NCBI RefSeq assembly: GCF_025717535.1
Contig: NZ_JAJIRO010000001.1
Location: forward strand, 682,001-746,000
Direction: 5' to 3'
Length of the DNA: 64,000 nucleotides
Origin: Paucibacter sp. Y2R2-4
Lineage (GTDB): Bacteria > Pseudomonadota > Gammaproteobacteria > Burkholderiales > Burkholderiaceae_C
The position numbers and the translations under genes were made by a program. This document shows, piece by piece, positions 10,084 through 19,671 of the stretch. A model generated the notes under the pieces. That model was not told the origin of the DNA. It worked only from the letters and a program-made list of their open reading frames with translations, and searched no databases. Positions within the stretch are counted from its first letter, which is position 1, and each line of letters starts with the position of its first letter.

Positions 10084-11235
10084 TCAGAGCGAGGCCAACA
10101 AATCCTCGTAACGCCGCGTCATCAACTCCCGTCCATGCGCTTGCAAAGCGCGCTGCCGCGCCTGACGCCCCAGTTCAGCGGCATAGGCAGGCGACTTCAG
10201 CAATCGCGCCAAGGCCTGGGCCAGCGCTGGAGGATCACTCTCAGGCACCAGCAAGCCATTGACCCCGTCCTCCAGAACGCCCTCCACGCCCGGCACCAAA
10301 CTCGCGACGCAAGCGCAGCCGGCCGCCATGGCCTCCACCAAGGCCAGCGGCATACCCTCGTAATGGGTCGAGAGCACAAAGATCTGCTGCGACATCAGCA
10401 AGCCCGGCATATCGCCGTGATGCCCCAGAAAAACCACCTGCTCTTGCAGCCCCAACTCGCTGACCAAAGTCTGGGCCGCGGCTCGGTAACTGGCCTTGCC
10501 GCTGCCGGCCAGATAGAGTTTGGGACTCAAGCCTTGCGCCTTCAGCAGGCCCAAGGCACGAATCAAACTGGGCTGGTCTTTCTGCCTTGCGAAGCGGGCC
10601 GACATCACAAGGTCGGGCTGGCGCTGCAAAAAGTCTTGCTGCGTAGCCCCTTCATAACGCGCCAGATCAATGCCATTCGGAATGGCCATGGTTTTCTCAG
10701 GCGGCATGCCCATCTGCAAGAGTCGCTGCTTGACGCCTTCAGAAACCCCAATCAGCCGCGTGCTGCGCTGGCTGAGCCAGCGAGCCTGCGTCAAGCGCCA
10801 CCAGCTATAACGCTCTCGTGAGTTGTGCTCCACCTGCACCAGCGCCTTTACTCCGGCCCACAAACCGGCCCAGCGACCCAGCAAATGCTCAGGAAAACCA
10901 TGCGCGACCAAGACCTGGGGTCGCCACTGCAGACAGAGCTGACGCAAAACCCAGATCGTGGCCAGATGTGACCAGCCGGGCAGCACCCAAACCTGCAAGC
11001 CTTTGTCGCGCAAGGCTTGGACGCGAGCGTCATCGGTCGTGCGCTTACGGCGCAGCACCAAGGCCGCCTCGATGCGCTCGCTTTGCAAGCTCGCCAAGCA
11101 CAAATCAAGCGCCACTTGAGTCGCACCCGAGAAGCCGCCAGTGACGAAGTGCAGCACCTTGATGCGCTTTGTGCCGCTTGCGCGAGTCGCTTCTATGTCC
11201 CCCAAGGAATCGGGCGAATTTGTTCTTGCAGTCAT
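10084..11235 (-). CDS. Glycosyltransferase family 4
   Basis: A GT-B fold enzyme of about 383 residues. KVLHFVTGGFSGATQVALDL begins the N-terminal domain, AIPNGIDLARYEG lies at the domain linker, and HYEGMPLALVEAMAAGCACVAS carries the EX7E motif of retaining transferases. I placed the start at the ATG at 11235; a longer frame would begin at 11289 and overlap the divergent msbA start. No clear ribosome-binding site decides between them. It runs opposite to the three preceding glycan genes but belongs to the same envelope block. Confidence 0.88.
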   Translation of the reverse strand: MTARTNSPDSLGDIEATRASGTKRIKVLHFVTGGFSGATQVALDLCLASLQSERIEAALVLRRKRTTDDARVQALRDKGLQVWVLPGWSHLATIWVLRQLCLQWRPQVLVAHGFPEHLLGRWAGLWAGVKALVQVEHNSRERYSWWRLTQARWLSQRSTRLIGVSEGVKQRLLQMGMPPEKTMAIPNGIDLARYEGATQQDFLQRQPDLVMSARFARQKDQPSLIRALGLLKAQGLSPKLYLAGSGKASYRAAAQTLVSELGLQEQVVFLGHHGDMPGLLMSQQIFVLSTHYEGMPLALVEAMAAGCACVASLVPGVEGVLEDGVNGLLVPESDPPALAQALARLLKSPAYAAELGRQARQRALQAHGRELMTRRYEDLLASL

Positions 11236-11273
11236 GGCCGGCAGTATAGAAACAGCGGCGACAATCCCGCTCC

Positions 11274-13010
11274 ATGACGAGCGAAACATCCGAGATCCGA
11301 CCCGTGGCGCGGCGCCTGGCGCGCTTTGTCAAACCCTACCGTGGCGGGCTGGCGCTCACCCTGCTCTGCTACGCCGCCGTGGCCGCCACCGAGCCGCTGA
11401 TCCCCAAGTTGATCAAGACGGTGTTTGGCGAAGGTTTCGAAACCCAGTCTTTCTCCGTGTGGTGGGTGCCGGTGGTCTTGATCGGTCTGTTCGCCGTCCG
11501 CGGCTTGTTTGGTTTCTTAGGCCAGTACCTGCTGAATTGGTCGGTGTCGCGCACCGTGATGGACATGCGCTGCGCCTTGCTGGAGTCTTTGCTGAAAGCT
11601 GATGCTCGGGTGTTCACCAGCCTGCAGCCCGGCACCGCCGTCAGCAAAGTCGTGAACGACCCGCAGCAGGTGATGAACCTGATCAGCGGCCCCTTCATCA
11701 GCGTTTTACGCGATGGCTTGCCGGCCGTGGCCATGCTCGGTTACTTGATCGTGCTGAACTGGAAGCTGACTTTGCTGTCCTTGGTAGCGACGCCTGCCAT
11801 GGCTTTTGTGATTCGCACCGTCAACAGCCGGGTCCGCAAAATGGGCAGCCTGGCCTATGACGCACAACTGCACCTGATCAACAAAGTCGATGACGTCACC
11901 CGCGCCTGGCGAGTCGTGCGCAGCTTTGACGCCGCCGACCACGAACGCGCCCGCTTCGCCGAACGCGCTCGTGAGGTGCAGCGCAATTCCTTGAAGCAAG
12001 CCGCTGCAGGCGCTTTGTCGCAACCGCTTTCACAGTTTGTGGCCAGCTGGGGCTTGTCGCTGATTGTTTGCCTGGCCCTGCTGCAAGCCCGCGAGGCCAA
12101 GACCGGCGTTGGCGACTTTGCCGCCTTTGTGACTGCCTTGCTGCTGCTGACCTCACGCCTACGCCATCTGAGCGATTTGATGCAGCCCATCATCAGCGCC
12201 ATGGTGATTGCCCGAGGCTGCATGAGCTTGCTGGACATGCCGGTGGAGCCGGATACCGGCACGAAGGAGCTGAAGGACTGCAAAGGTGAAATCGCCATGC
12301 AGCACATCAGCCTGCAATACCCCGGCGCCGAGCGGCCGGCCTTGGACGGTTTGTCACTCAGCTTTGCGGCTGGCCGCACCACCGCCCTGGTCGGATCCTC
12401 CGGCGCGGGCAAAAGTTCCATCATCCACTTGCTGCTGGGCTTTGGGCAGCCCGATGCAGGCCAGATCCTGCTGGACGGGGAGGACATCCAAGGCTTGAGC
12501 AAGAGCAATTTGCGCCGCCAGTTTGCGGTGGTCTCCCAAGACATCGTGCTCTTCGACGCCTCGGTTGCGGACAATATTGCCTACGCCCAGCCGCGCGATG
12601 AAGCCAAGCTCGAAGCCGCGCTGCGGGCCGCCAATCTCTGGGACTTCGCCTGCAGCTTGCCGCAAGGGCTGGAGACGCAGATCGGCGCCAATGGCAGCAA
12701 GCTTTCCGGCGGCCAGCGCCAGCGCTTGGCGATTGCCCGGGCTCTCTACAAAGACGCGCCCATCTGGGTGTTTGACGAGGCCACCTCGGCCTTGGACACC
12801 GAGAGCGAACGCGCGGTCCAGCAGGCGCTGGAACAATGGGCCGGTCGCAAGACCTTGATTGTGATTGCCCATCGTTTGTCCACCGTGCGCAATGCCGACA
12901 CCATCCATGTGCTGGGCGCGGGCCGCCTGCTGGAAAGCGGCTCGCATGCTGAGCTGAGCGCGCTGGACGGCGCTTATGCCGCCATGGTGCGGGCCCAGCA
13001 CGGCGATTGA
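11274..13010 (+). CDS. msbA: Lipid A export ABC transporter, ATP-binding/permease protein
   Basis: A 578-residue half-transporter. The N-terminal exporter membrane domain has about six membrane segments, and the C-terminal ATPase shows Walker A GSSGAGKSS from residue 374, the signature LSGGQRQRLAIARAL, Walker B VFDEATSALD and the switch His in IAHRLS. MsbA flips core-lipid A across the inner membrane. Length and order fit MsbA, and the neighbouring glycosyltransferases support LPS over a drug substrate. It is divergent from the GT4 gene with a short shared upstream region. Confidence 0.9.
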   Translation: MTSETSEIRPVARRLARFVKPYRGGLALTLLCYAAVAATEPLIPKLIKTVFGEGFETQSFSVWWVPVVLIGLFAVRGLFGFLGQYLLNWSVSRTVMDMRCALLESLLKADARVFTSLQPGTAVSKVVNDPQQVMNLISGPFISVLRDGLPAVAMLGYLIVLNWKLTLLSLVATPAMAFVIRTVNSRVRKMGSLAYDAQLHLINKVDDVTRAWRVVRSFDAADHERARFAERAREVQRNSLKQAAAGALSQPLSQFVASWGLSLIVCLALLQAREAKTGVGDFAAFVTALLLLTSRLRHLSDLMQPIISAMVIARGCMSLLDMPVEPDTGTKELKDCKGEIAMQHISLQYPGAERPALDGLSLSFAAGRTTALVGSSGAGKSSIIHLLLGFGQPDAGQILLDGEDIQGLSKSNLRRQFAVVSQDIVLFDASVADNIAYAQPRDEAKLEAALRAANLWDFACSLPQGLETQIGANGSKLSGGQRQRLAIARALYKDAPIWVFDEATSALDTESERAVQQALEQWAGRKTLIVIAHRLSTVRNADTIHVLGAGRLLESGSHAELSALDGAYAAMVRAQHGD

Positions 13011-13055
13011 GGTCGCAAGCGATAGACCAGGTCAAGCTCGGTCAAGAGCCTCCTC

Positions 13056-13394
13056 ATGCGACGCCGAACTTGCCTGTTAGCGTTGTTTGGCCTCGATGCA
13101 TGGCTTGAACCCAGCTTGGCCGATCCGCTGAGCGTTGCGCTGGAGATCAACGCCGCCAGCCGCGCCGAACTGGAGTCACTGCCGGGCCTGGGGCCTGCCT
13201 TGGTGGAGCGCATCTTGCTGGCTCGCCAACAAGCCCTGTTTCAAGACTGGCAGGACTTGCGCACCCGGGTGCGAGGGCTGGGGCCAAACAGCTTGCTAAA
13301 ACTATCTGAGCAAGGCTTGCGAGTCGCGGGGCAGACCTTTGCGTTGCCGCCGGATCAGGCCGCCAGCGCCAGCTCCATCAAGCAAGCTCGCTGA
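13056..13394 (+). CDS. ComEA-like helix-hairpin-helix protein
   Basis: A 112-residue protein with a weak signal-like N-terminus and one helix-hairpin-helix unit, INAASRAELESLPGLGPALVERI, as in the DNA-binding part of ComEA. ComEA holds incoming DNA in the periplasm during transformation and works with ComEC, which is encoded at 48.2-50.7 kb here. There is no long linker, so it may be a minimal ComEA or just a small HhH protein. It starts 45 bases after msbA with TCCTC near the start rather than a good ribosome-binding site. Confidence 0.7.
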   Translation: MRRRTCLLALFGLDAWLEPSLADPLSVALEINAASRAELESLPGLGPALVERILLARQQALFQDWQDLRTRVRGLGPNSLLKLSEQGLRVAGQTFALPPDQAASASSIKQAR

Positions 13395-13411
13395 GGCCGC
13401 GCCGCCAAAAA

Positions 13412-13438
13412 GTCAAAGCGGTCAAAGCGTTCAAAGCG
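13412..13438. repeat. Three tandem copies of a 9-base unit
   Basis: GTCAAAGCG occurs at 13412-13420 and 13421-13429, and again with one change (TTCAAAGCG) at 13430-13438. The array covers the stop of the convergent patatin gene at 13431. It looks like local slippage, with no evident function. Confidence 0.8.
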
Positions 13439-14714
13439 GCGCAGGCGCCGATTCGGCAAAGCCGGCCTTGCGACGCCGCATTGCCGCCGGATCGATCTGC
13501 GGCGCCTGCGAGGGCCAGCCAAAAAAGGCCTGCACCTCGGCGCGGCGGGCGAGCGTGTCGCTCATGCCCAGATTGATCAGCTCGCCCGTGAACGAGGGCT
13601 CAAACAAGAGATAACTGGTCAGGGCCGAGCCACTGGCGCCCTTGCCTTCGCCCGCCACGCCGACGCTGCGCAACAAGCCCTTGATGGCGGGCGGCAAGCT
13701 GCCTTGATGCTCGGCTGCCAAATCGTCCAAGCGCCGGCTCGGTGCAATCACCAGCACATCAACCGGCCGCAAAGGCGTGGCCTCACGCGCGGCACTAGGC
13801 AACAAGCCCAGCGTATTGTTGATACGCTGCAAACGCTCTACATCGACGGCAAGCGCATCCAGAAAAATATTAGACAGGGCATGACCAGCAATCTGCGCCA
13901 TGCTGGGGTGGCCGGTAATCAAGGCAGGCCGACGGCTGCCGGGCGGTTCATGCATGCGGCCCGCACCGATCACCAAGATCCGGTCTGAACCCAGGTGAAT
14001 GGCGGGCGAGATCGGCGCACTCTGGCGCATCGAGCCATCGCCAAACCATTCGGGCTGTCCGTCCAGATCCAAGGTTTCGGCCGGGAAGATAAAGGGAATG
14101 GCCGAGGAGGCCAACAAATGTTCAACCGTCAGCTTGGCCTTGACCGCAATGCGCTGCGAGCGCAACCAAGGCTCAAAGGGCTTGTGGGTTTGGTAGAAGG
14201 TGACATGCTGGCCCGAGGTGTAGCTGGAACCACTGATGGCCAGGGCCTGCATATGGCCTTCCGCCAGCATCTGCTCGACCCGCTCCATCTGGATCCAGCG
14301 CCGCAGCAAACGGCCCAAGGGGGCGTTGTCCAACAAGCTGCGCGGCCTTGTGCGGCGCCAGCGGGCCACGGCCCAACCCAAGCTCATCATGGACAACCAA
14401 CGCGCCCCGGTGCGGATGATGCCGAAGGCGTCCGCACTGTAGATCTGATCCACATGCAGGTTTTGCCAGAGGTGCACCAGCCCATCAACGGCACCGTCGA
14501 AATCATCGGCATGGCAGGCCAGGGTTGCCGCATTGATGGCGCCAGCCGAGGTGCCGGCCACCACCGGAAAAGGCGTGGCGCCTTGCAGGCCGGCATCACG
14601 CCGCAACTGAGCCACGGCGGCAAGCACTCCCACCTGATAGGCCGCGCGAGCGCCACCGCCGGTCAAGATCAAACCGGTGGTCAATTCGTTGGCGGGGCGG
14701 GAGGATGGATTCAA
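13431..14714 (-). CDS. Patatin-like phospholipase
   Basis: A protein of about 427 residues with the patatin catalytic set: oxyanion loop TGGGARAAYQVG at residues 18-29, nucleophile Ser56 in GTSAG, and the dyad Asp226 in FGDGSMRQ. No signal peptide is seen, so it is probably cytoplasmic or membrane-associated and acts as a lipid acyl hydrolase. The only start compatible with the conserved N-terminus is TTG at 14714 (an alternative TTG lies at 14684); the frame has no ATG before the catalytic loop and closes upstream at a TGA. The 201 bases between this gene and dnaE contain nothing I can name. Confidence 0.9.
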   Translation of the reverse strand: MNPSSRPANELTTGLILTGGGARAAYQVGVLAAVAQLRRDAGLQGATPFPVVAGTSAGAINAATLACHADDFDGAVDGLVHLWQNLHVDQIYSADAFGIIRTGARWLSMMSLGWAVARWRRTRPRSLLDNAPLGRLLRRWIQMERVEQMLAEGHMQALAISGSSYTSGQHVTFYQTHKPFEPWLRSQRIAVKAKLTVEHLLASSAIPFIFPAETLDLDGQPEWFGDGSMRQSAPISPAIHLGSDRILVIGAGRMHEPPGSRRPALITGHPSMAQIAGHALSNIFLDALAVDVERLQRINNTLGLLPSAAREATPLRPVDVLVIAPSRRLDDLAAEHQGSLPPAIKGLLRSVGVAGEGKGASGSALTSYLLFEPSFTGELINLGMSDTLARRAEVQAFFGWPSQAPQIDPAAMRRRKAGFAESAPAPL

Positions 14715-14915
14715 GTCAGAACGGCCAAGGTTTACAGCCTTCGCATCATCGTTGAATTTAGAGGTTTCACCTCAGAGAAAAAGCGCGAAAGTTCAAGCCA
14801 CAAACAAGCTTTGGATGAGCTCATTCACCAGCAATTCTTTTGATCGACCCATCACAGGCCCTAGGCTGCCTATGTGCTGCCCCAATGCTGCAAGCCACCC
14901 ACCCAGCTGAAGTGA

Positions 14916-17900
14916 TCAAGCCCCGGCCTCATAGATGATTTGCGGCACGGGTCCTTTCTTGGCCTCGGCCACGACCGCGCCCGTGGAGGCCAGGCCCACA
15001 CTCAGGCCCAGCTTGGCCAGGGCCTCATCGCAGGGCCAGAACTTGCTGTCCTCGCCCAGGTCGATTTTGAACTCGGCACCTTGGTTCTCACCGCTCAGGA
15101 AGTGATGGGTCTGCATGCGCAGGCCTTGTCGAACCATGCCCTGCTCCGTCTCCAACTGGCGCGCCGGCCATTGCTTGACCACTTCTTGAAGCGCCGGCAG
15201 TTCCTGCTTCACCGGCACATAGAAGTACTTGCCAAAGCGCGCTCGGGCCGCAGCCAGATCCCAGACCGCCTGCACATTGAAGCGAAAGCCTCCGGCGAAC
15301 CGGTCCATCTGCACCTTGCCCTGCAGAATCAGGAGTTCGTCATCGACCAAGAGCTCTTTGTGCAGATTGAGCAGCTCTTCGTTCGCTACCGCCTCGATCA
15401 CATCGCTCTTGTCGTCCAGCTTGAAGATGGCCACCCGACCGCGGTTGCCGTTGATGACTCGCAAGTCGCTGACGATGCCGGCCAGCATCACCACCTCACG
15501 GCTTTGCGCCGCGTCTTCCACATTGGCCACACGACGGCGCACCATGCGGCGCACTTCTTCGCCGCTTTGGTCAAACAAATGGCCGCTCAAGTAGAAGCCG
15601 ATGGCGGTTTTCTCGAGGCTGAGTTTTTCCTTGATGGTCCAAGGTGCGGCATCAACCAAGTCGGGTTCCGCGGTGCTGGATGCGTGGCTGTCGCCAAAGT
15701 CAAACAAGCCGCCTTGGTCGGCATTGGCCTCTTGCGTCTCGGCATGGGTGTAGCCGCGCGCTACGCTGGCCAAGAGGCGAGCACGGTCCGGCTGCAATGA
15801 ATCGAAAGCGCCGGCCTTGATCAGCGCTTCGACCACGCGCTTGTTGCAGGCCTTGCGGTCGATGCGGCAGCAGAAGTCATAAAAGCTCTTGAAGGGTCCG
15901 CCCTTCTCGCGCACCGCCACGATGGAGTCGATCGCGCCCTTGCCGGTGCCCTTGATGGCGCCCAGGCCGTAGTTGATGCGCTTGGGCCGCACGCCGGCAC
16001 CCGGCGCCACCCAATGCGGGAAGACACCGTCGCCCGGCATGATGGGCTCGAAGCGGTGCACACCCAGGTTGACGTTAGGCGGCTCAAAATCGATGCCGAA
16101 GAGCTTGGCGTCATTCAACAAGACCTTGAGCTTGTCGGTGTCGTCCATTTCGATGGTCATGTTCGCGGCGAAGAACTCGGCCGTGAAATGCACCTTGAGC
16201 CAACCAGTGTGATAGGCCAGCAGCGAGTAGGCGGCGGCGTGCGACTTGTTGAAGCCGTAGCCCGCGAACTTCTCCATCAAGTCAAAAACTTCGTCGGCCT
16301 GCTTTTCATCCAAGCCGTTGACCGCCGCACCCTTGCGGAAGATGGCGCGGTGCTCGGCCATCTCCTCGGCCTTCTTCTTACCCATGGCGCGGCGCAACAT
16401 GTCGGCGCCGCCCAGGGAGTAGCCGCCCAGCACCTGGGCGGTCTGCATCACCTGCTCCTGATAGACCATGATGCCGTAGGTCTCGGCCAGCACCGGCTCG
16501 GTCAGCGGGTGCGGGTACTCCACCACTTCCTTGCCGTGCTTGCGCGCTACAAAGGTGGGGATCAGGTCCATAGGCCCTGGGCGATAGAGCGCGTTCAGGG
16601 CGATCAGGTCTTCCAGGCGGGAGGGCTTGGCGTCCTTCAACATGCGCTGCATGCCGCTGGATTCAAACTGGAACACCGACTCGGTCAGGCCCTCAGAAAA
16701 CAGCTTGTAGGTCTTGCGGTCATCGAGCGGGATGGTCTCGAAGGCAAAGTTCTTTTGATCCGGGTAGCGGGCGACGATGAAGTCTTTCGCCAATTCCAGA
16801 ATCGTGAGCGTGGCCAGGCCCAAGAAGTCGAACTTCACCAGGCCGATGGCCTCCACATCGTCCTTGTCGTACTGACTGACGGCGGAGTTGGAGCCGGGCT
16901 GCTGGTACTGCGGGCAGAAGTCGGTGATCTTGCCCGGCGCGATCAGCACGCCCCCGGCGTGCATGCCGATATTGCGCACCATGCCTTCCACGCGGGCGGC
17001 CAGCTTGAGCAACTCGGCCACTTCTTCTTCCTGGGCCTCGCGCTCATTGATCTCGGGCGCCTCATGGCGGGCGAAGATCATCTTCTCCTTGTCGGGATCA
17101 AAGTTCTCTGGCAGCTTGGCCAGGGTCACCGTCTTGCCGGGCGGCGCCGGGATCAGCTTGGCGATCGAGTCCACCTGGCCATAACCCATGCCCAACACCC
17201 GGCCAATGTCTCGCAAGGCCGCCTTCGCGGCCATGGTGCCGAAGGTGGCAATCTGGCTCACCGCCGGACGGCCGTATTTGTCCTTGACGTAGTCGATGAC
17301 CCGGTCGCGGTTGCCCTGGCAGAAGTCAATGTCGAAGTCGGGCATGGAAACCCGCTCAGGGTTCAAGAAACGCTCGAACAGCAGGTTGTACTGCAGCGGG
17401 TCCAAGTCGGTGATCAAGAGCACATAAGCGACCAGGGAGCCAGCACCCGAGCCCCGGCCCGGGCCCACCGGGCAGCCGTGCGTTTTGGCCCATTTGATGA
17501 AGTCACCCACGATCAAGAAGTAGCCTGGGAAGCCCATCTTGATGATGGTGCCCAGCTCAAACTCCAGGCGCTCGACATAACGCGGCCGTTCGGCGTCGCG
17601 CTTGGCCTCGTCGGGGAAGAGCAGCTTGAGTCGGTCTTCCAGGCCCTCAAAGGAGAGCTGGCGGAAGTACTGCTCCATCGGCATCGGCGTGCCATCTTCC
17701 AGCAGCGGCGTGGGAAAGTTCGGCAGCTGCGGCTTGCCCAGCACCAGGCTGATCGAGCAGCGACGGGCGATTTCGACCGTGTTGGCAATGGCCGAGGGGA
17801 TGTCGGCGAACAGCGCCTCCATATCGGCCTGGCTGCGGAAGTACTGGCCCGGCAGGAAACGCTTGATGCGCTTGGGGTTGGTCAGGGTCTCGCCCTCGGC

Positions 17901-18548
17901 CACGCAAACGCGCGCCTCATGCGCTTCGAAATCATCCGGGCCCAGGAATTGCACCGGGTGCGTAGCCACCACCGGCAAGCCCTGCTCGGCGGCAAAAGGA
18001 ACGCTGGCCTGCACCAAGGCCTCTTGGCCGGGCAGACCGGCGCGCTGCAGCTCGATATAAAAGCGCCCAGGGAAAATTTCGGTGAAGCGCTGGGCCCAAT
18101 CCAGCGCGCGCGCCTTGTCGCCGCTGAGCAGGGCCTGGCCCAGGCCGCCGAACTGCGCGCCCGAGAGGCAGATCAAGCCCTCACTGAGCTCGGCCATCCA
18201 CTCCCACTTCAAGCAGGCCTGATTGCGCTGCACGTTTTGAATCCATGCGCGCGACAGCAACTCGCACAGATTCAAATAGCCCTGTTTGTTCTGCACCAGC
18301 AGCAAAAGGCGGCTGGGGTTCTTGTCCGAACCTTCGGGTTCCAGCCAGCAGTCAGCGCCCAGGATGGGCTTGACGCCCTTTTTACGCATCGCGTTGTAGA
18401 ACTTGATGCCGCCAAACATATTGGCCAGATCGGTGATGGCGCAGGCCACCTGCCCATCTTTGGCCGCCAGCGGGGCGGCATCTTCGATGCGTAAAGTGCC
18501 GTCGACGACGGAAAACTCGGTGTGGGTGCGCAGATGTACAAAAGCCAT
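14916..18548 (-). CDS. dnaE: DNA polymerase III subunit alpha
   Basis: The replicative polymerase of 1210 residues, slightly longer than E. coli DnaE. The N-terminal PHP domain begins FVHLRTHTEFSVVDG. The palm carries the catalytic acidic cluster PDFDIDF (Asp404, Asp406, Asp408), preceded by the GPGRGSGAGSLVAY segment. The tandem helix-hairpin-helix region and OB fold follow, with the clamp-binding tail toward the end. In PHP the expected first His pair has become RTHTEF, as in other proteobacterial DnaE. The gene is divergent from the cyclophilin with 131 bases between them. Confidence 0.97.
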   Translation of the reverse strand: MAFVHLRTHTEFSVVDGTLRIEDAAPLAAKDGQVACAITDLANMFGGIKFYNAMRKKGVKPILGADCWLEPEGSDKNPSRLLLLVQNKQGYLNLCELLSRAWIQNVQRNQACLKWEWMAELSEGLICLSGAQFGGLGQALLSGDKARALDWAQRFTEIFPGRFYIELQRAGLPGQEALVQASVPFAAEQGLPVVATHPVQFLGPDDFEAHEARVCVAEGETLTNPKRIKRFLPGQYFRSQADMEALFADIPSAIANTVEIARRCSISLVLGKPQLPNFPTPLLEDGTPMPMEQYFRQLSFEGLEDRLKLLFPDEAKRDAERPRYVERLEFELGTIIKMGFPGYFLIVGDFIKWAKTHGCPVGPGRGSGAGSLVAYVLLITDLDPLQYNLLFERFLNPERVSMPDFDIDFCQGNRDRVIDYVKDKYGRPAVSQIATFGTMAAKAALRDIGRVLGMGYGQVDSIAKLIPAPPGKTVTLAKLPENFDPDKEKMIFARHEAPEINEREAQEEEVAELLKLAARVEGMVRNIGMHAGGVLIAPGKITDFCPQYQQPGSNSAVSQYDKDDVEAIGLVKFDFLGLATLTILELAKDFIVARYPDQKNFAFETIPLDDRKTYKLFSEGLTESVFQFESSGMQRMLKDAKPSRLEDLIALNALYRPGPMDLIPTFVARKHGKEVVEYPHPLTEPVLAETYGIMVYQEQVMQTAQVLGGYSLGGADMLRRAMGKKKAEEMAEHRAIFRKGAAVNGLDEKQADEVFDLMEKFAGYGFNKSHAAAYSLLAYHTGWLKVHFTAEFFAANMTIEMDDTDKLKVLLNDAKLFGIDFEPPNVNLGVHRFEPIMPGDGVFPHWVAPGAGVRPKRINYGLGAIKGTGKGAIDSIVAVREKGGPFKSFYDFCCRIDRKACNKRVVEALIKAGAFDSLQPDRARLLASVARGYTHAETQEANADQGGLFDFGDSHASSTAEPDLVDAAPWTIKEKLSLEKTAIGFYLSGHLFDQSGEEVRRMVRRRVANVEDAAQSREVVMLAGIVSDLRVINGNRGRVAIFKLDDKSDVIEAVANEELLNLHKELLVDDELLILQGKVQMDRFAGGFRFNVQAVWDLAAARARFGKYFYVPVKQELPALQEVVKQWPARQLETEQGMVRQGLRMQTHHFLSGENQGAEFKIDLGEDSKFWPCDEALAKLGLSVGLASTGAVVAEAKKGPVPQIIYEAGA

Positions 18549-18679
18549 CGACGCATTGTACGAAGCGCACTAGTCCTGATGGCTTTGGGGGAACTCATTG
18601 GAGAGCTCTTTGGGAGGCTGTCACGGCGAACTGTCACTTGTTGGCCGTATGCTGAGCTCCCTCGGATGGAGACCCGAAA

Positions 18680-19636
18680 ATGGCTAAGAAAAAATCAACC
18701 CCCTTCAACATCAGCGTCTTGCGGCGCCTGACCTTTGCGTCCCTTACCGCTATCGCGACCGGCGCCACAGTGCTGGCCTCAGCCCATGCGGCCAAGCCCA
18801 AGACCGGCGCCGAGGTGCTGGCCCAATCTCCTGCCACCGATTGGCGCCCACTCGACCCCGAGAACACCTTGTTGATGGAGCTGCCCCAGGGTCAGGTCTT
18901 GATCGAACTGGCGCCACGCTTCGCGCCGGCCCATGTGGCCAATATCCGTGCGCTGGCGCGCGGTGGTTTTTATGACGGCTTGGCCATCGTGCGAGTGCAA
19001 GACAACTTCGTGGCGCAGTGGGGCGACCCTTTGGGTGATGACGCAGCCAAGGCCAAGCCGCTGAGCGCCGGCGCCAACGCCAAGATTCCAGCCGAGTTCT
19101 CGATTCCCTTGAAGAGCATTCCCAAGGCCGACTTCGCCCGGCTGCCGGACCGCGACGGCTGGGCCACGCTGACTGGCTTTGTCGATGGTTTCCCGGTCGC
19201 TGCCGACCCCCAAAAAGGCCGCGCCTGGTTGGCGCATTGCTATGCCACGGTGGGCGCCGGCCGCAGCGATGCGGTGGACTCCAGCACTGGCGCCGAGCTT
19301 TATGCGGTGATCGGCCAGGCGCCGCGCGGGCTGGACCTCAATATCACCACGGTCGGTCGCGTCCTGAAGGGCATAGAGCACTTGGCCAGCTTGTCGCGTG
19401 GCGGCGCCAATATGGGCTTCTACGACAAGCCTGAGCAGCACCATGGGATTCAAAGGGTGCGGCTGCTGGCTCAAATCCCCGAGGCCGAGCGGCCGGCCCT
19501 GCAAGTGCTGCGCACCGAGAGCAAGACCTGGCCCCTGTGGCTGGAGACTCGCCGCAATCGGGGCGGCTGGTTTGTCTACAACCCTCAGCATGTGGACTTG
19601 TGCGGCGTCAGCGCGCCGATTCGTACCAAGCCCTGA
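18680..19636 (+). CDS. Periplasmic cyclophilin-type peptidyl-prolyl isomerase
   Basis: A 318-residue protein with a long signal peptide (about residues 1-37, ending ASAHA). The cyclophilin fold is recognisable from [29 protein letters not shown], where the usual FHRV reads IVRV, so the catalytic Arg is kept, and QGGD reads QWGD. It is longer than a typical 165-190-residue cyclophilin, with an insert after the active-site strand and a C-terminal extension. Role: isomerisation of X-Pro bonds during envelope protein folding. dsbC follows 35 bases later, suggesting an envelope folding pair. The ATG at 18680 is preceded by GGAG. Confidence 0.82.
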   Translation: MAKKKSTPFNISVLRRLTFASLTAIATGATVLASAHAAKPKTGAEVLAQSPATDWRPLDPENTLLMELPQGQVLIELAPRFAPAHVANIRALARGGFYDGLAIVRVQDNFVAQWGDPLGDDAAKAKPLSAGANAKIPAEFSIPLKSIPKADFARLPDRDGWATLTGFVDGFPVAADPQKGRAWLAHCYATVGAGRSDAVDSSTGAELYAVIGQAPRGLDLNITTVGRVLKGIEHLASLSRGGANMGFYDKPEQHHGIQRVRLLAQIPEAERPALQVLRTESKTWPLWLETRRNRGGWFVYNPQHVDLCGVSAPIRTKP

Positions 19637-19671
19637 AGCGCCCTCTCTTTGAAATCAACCGAAATTTAATC

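Noticed and set aside
13412-13438. Short repeats as a CRISPR array
   Set aside because: Three directly adjacent 9-base copies without spacers, and no cas genes anywhere in the window.
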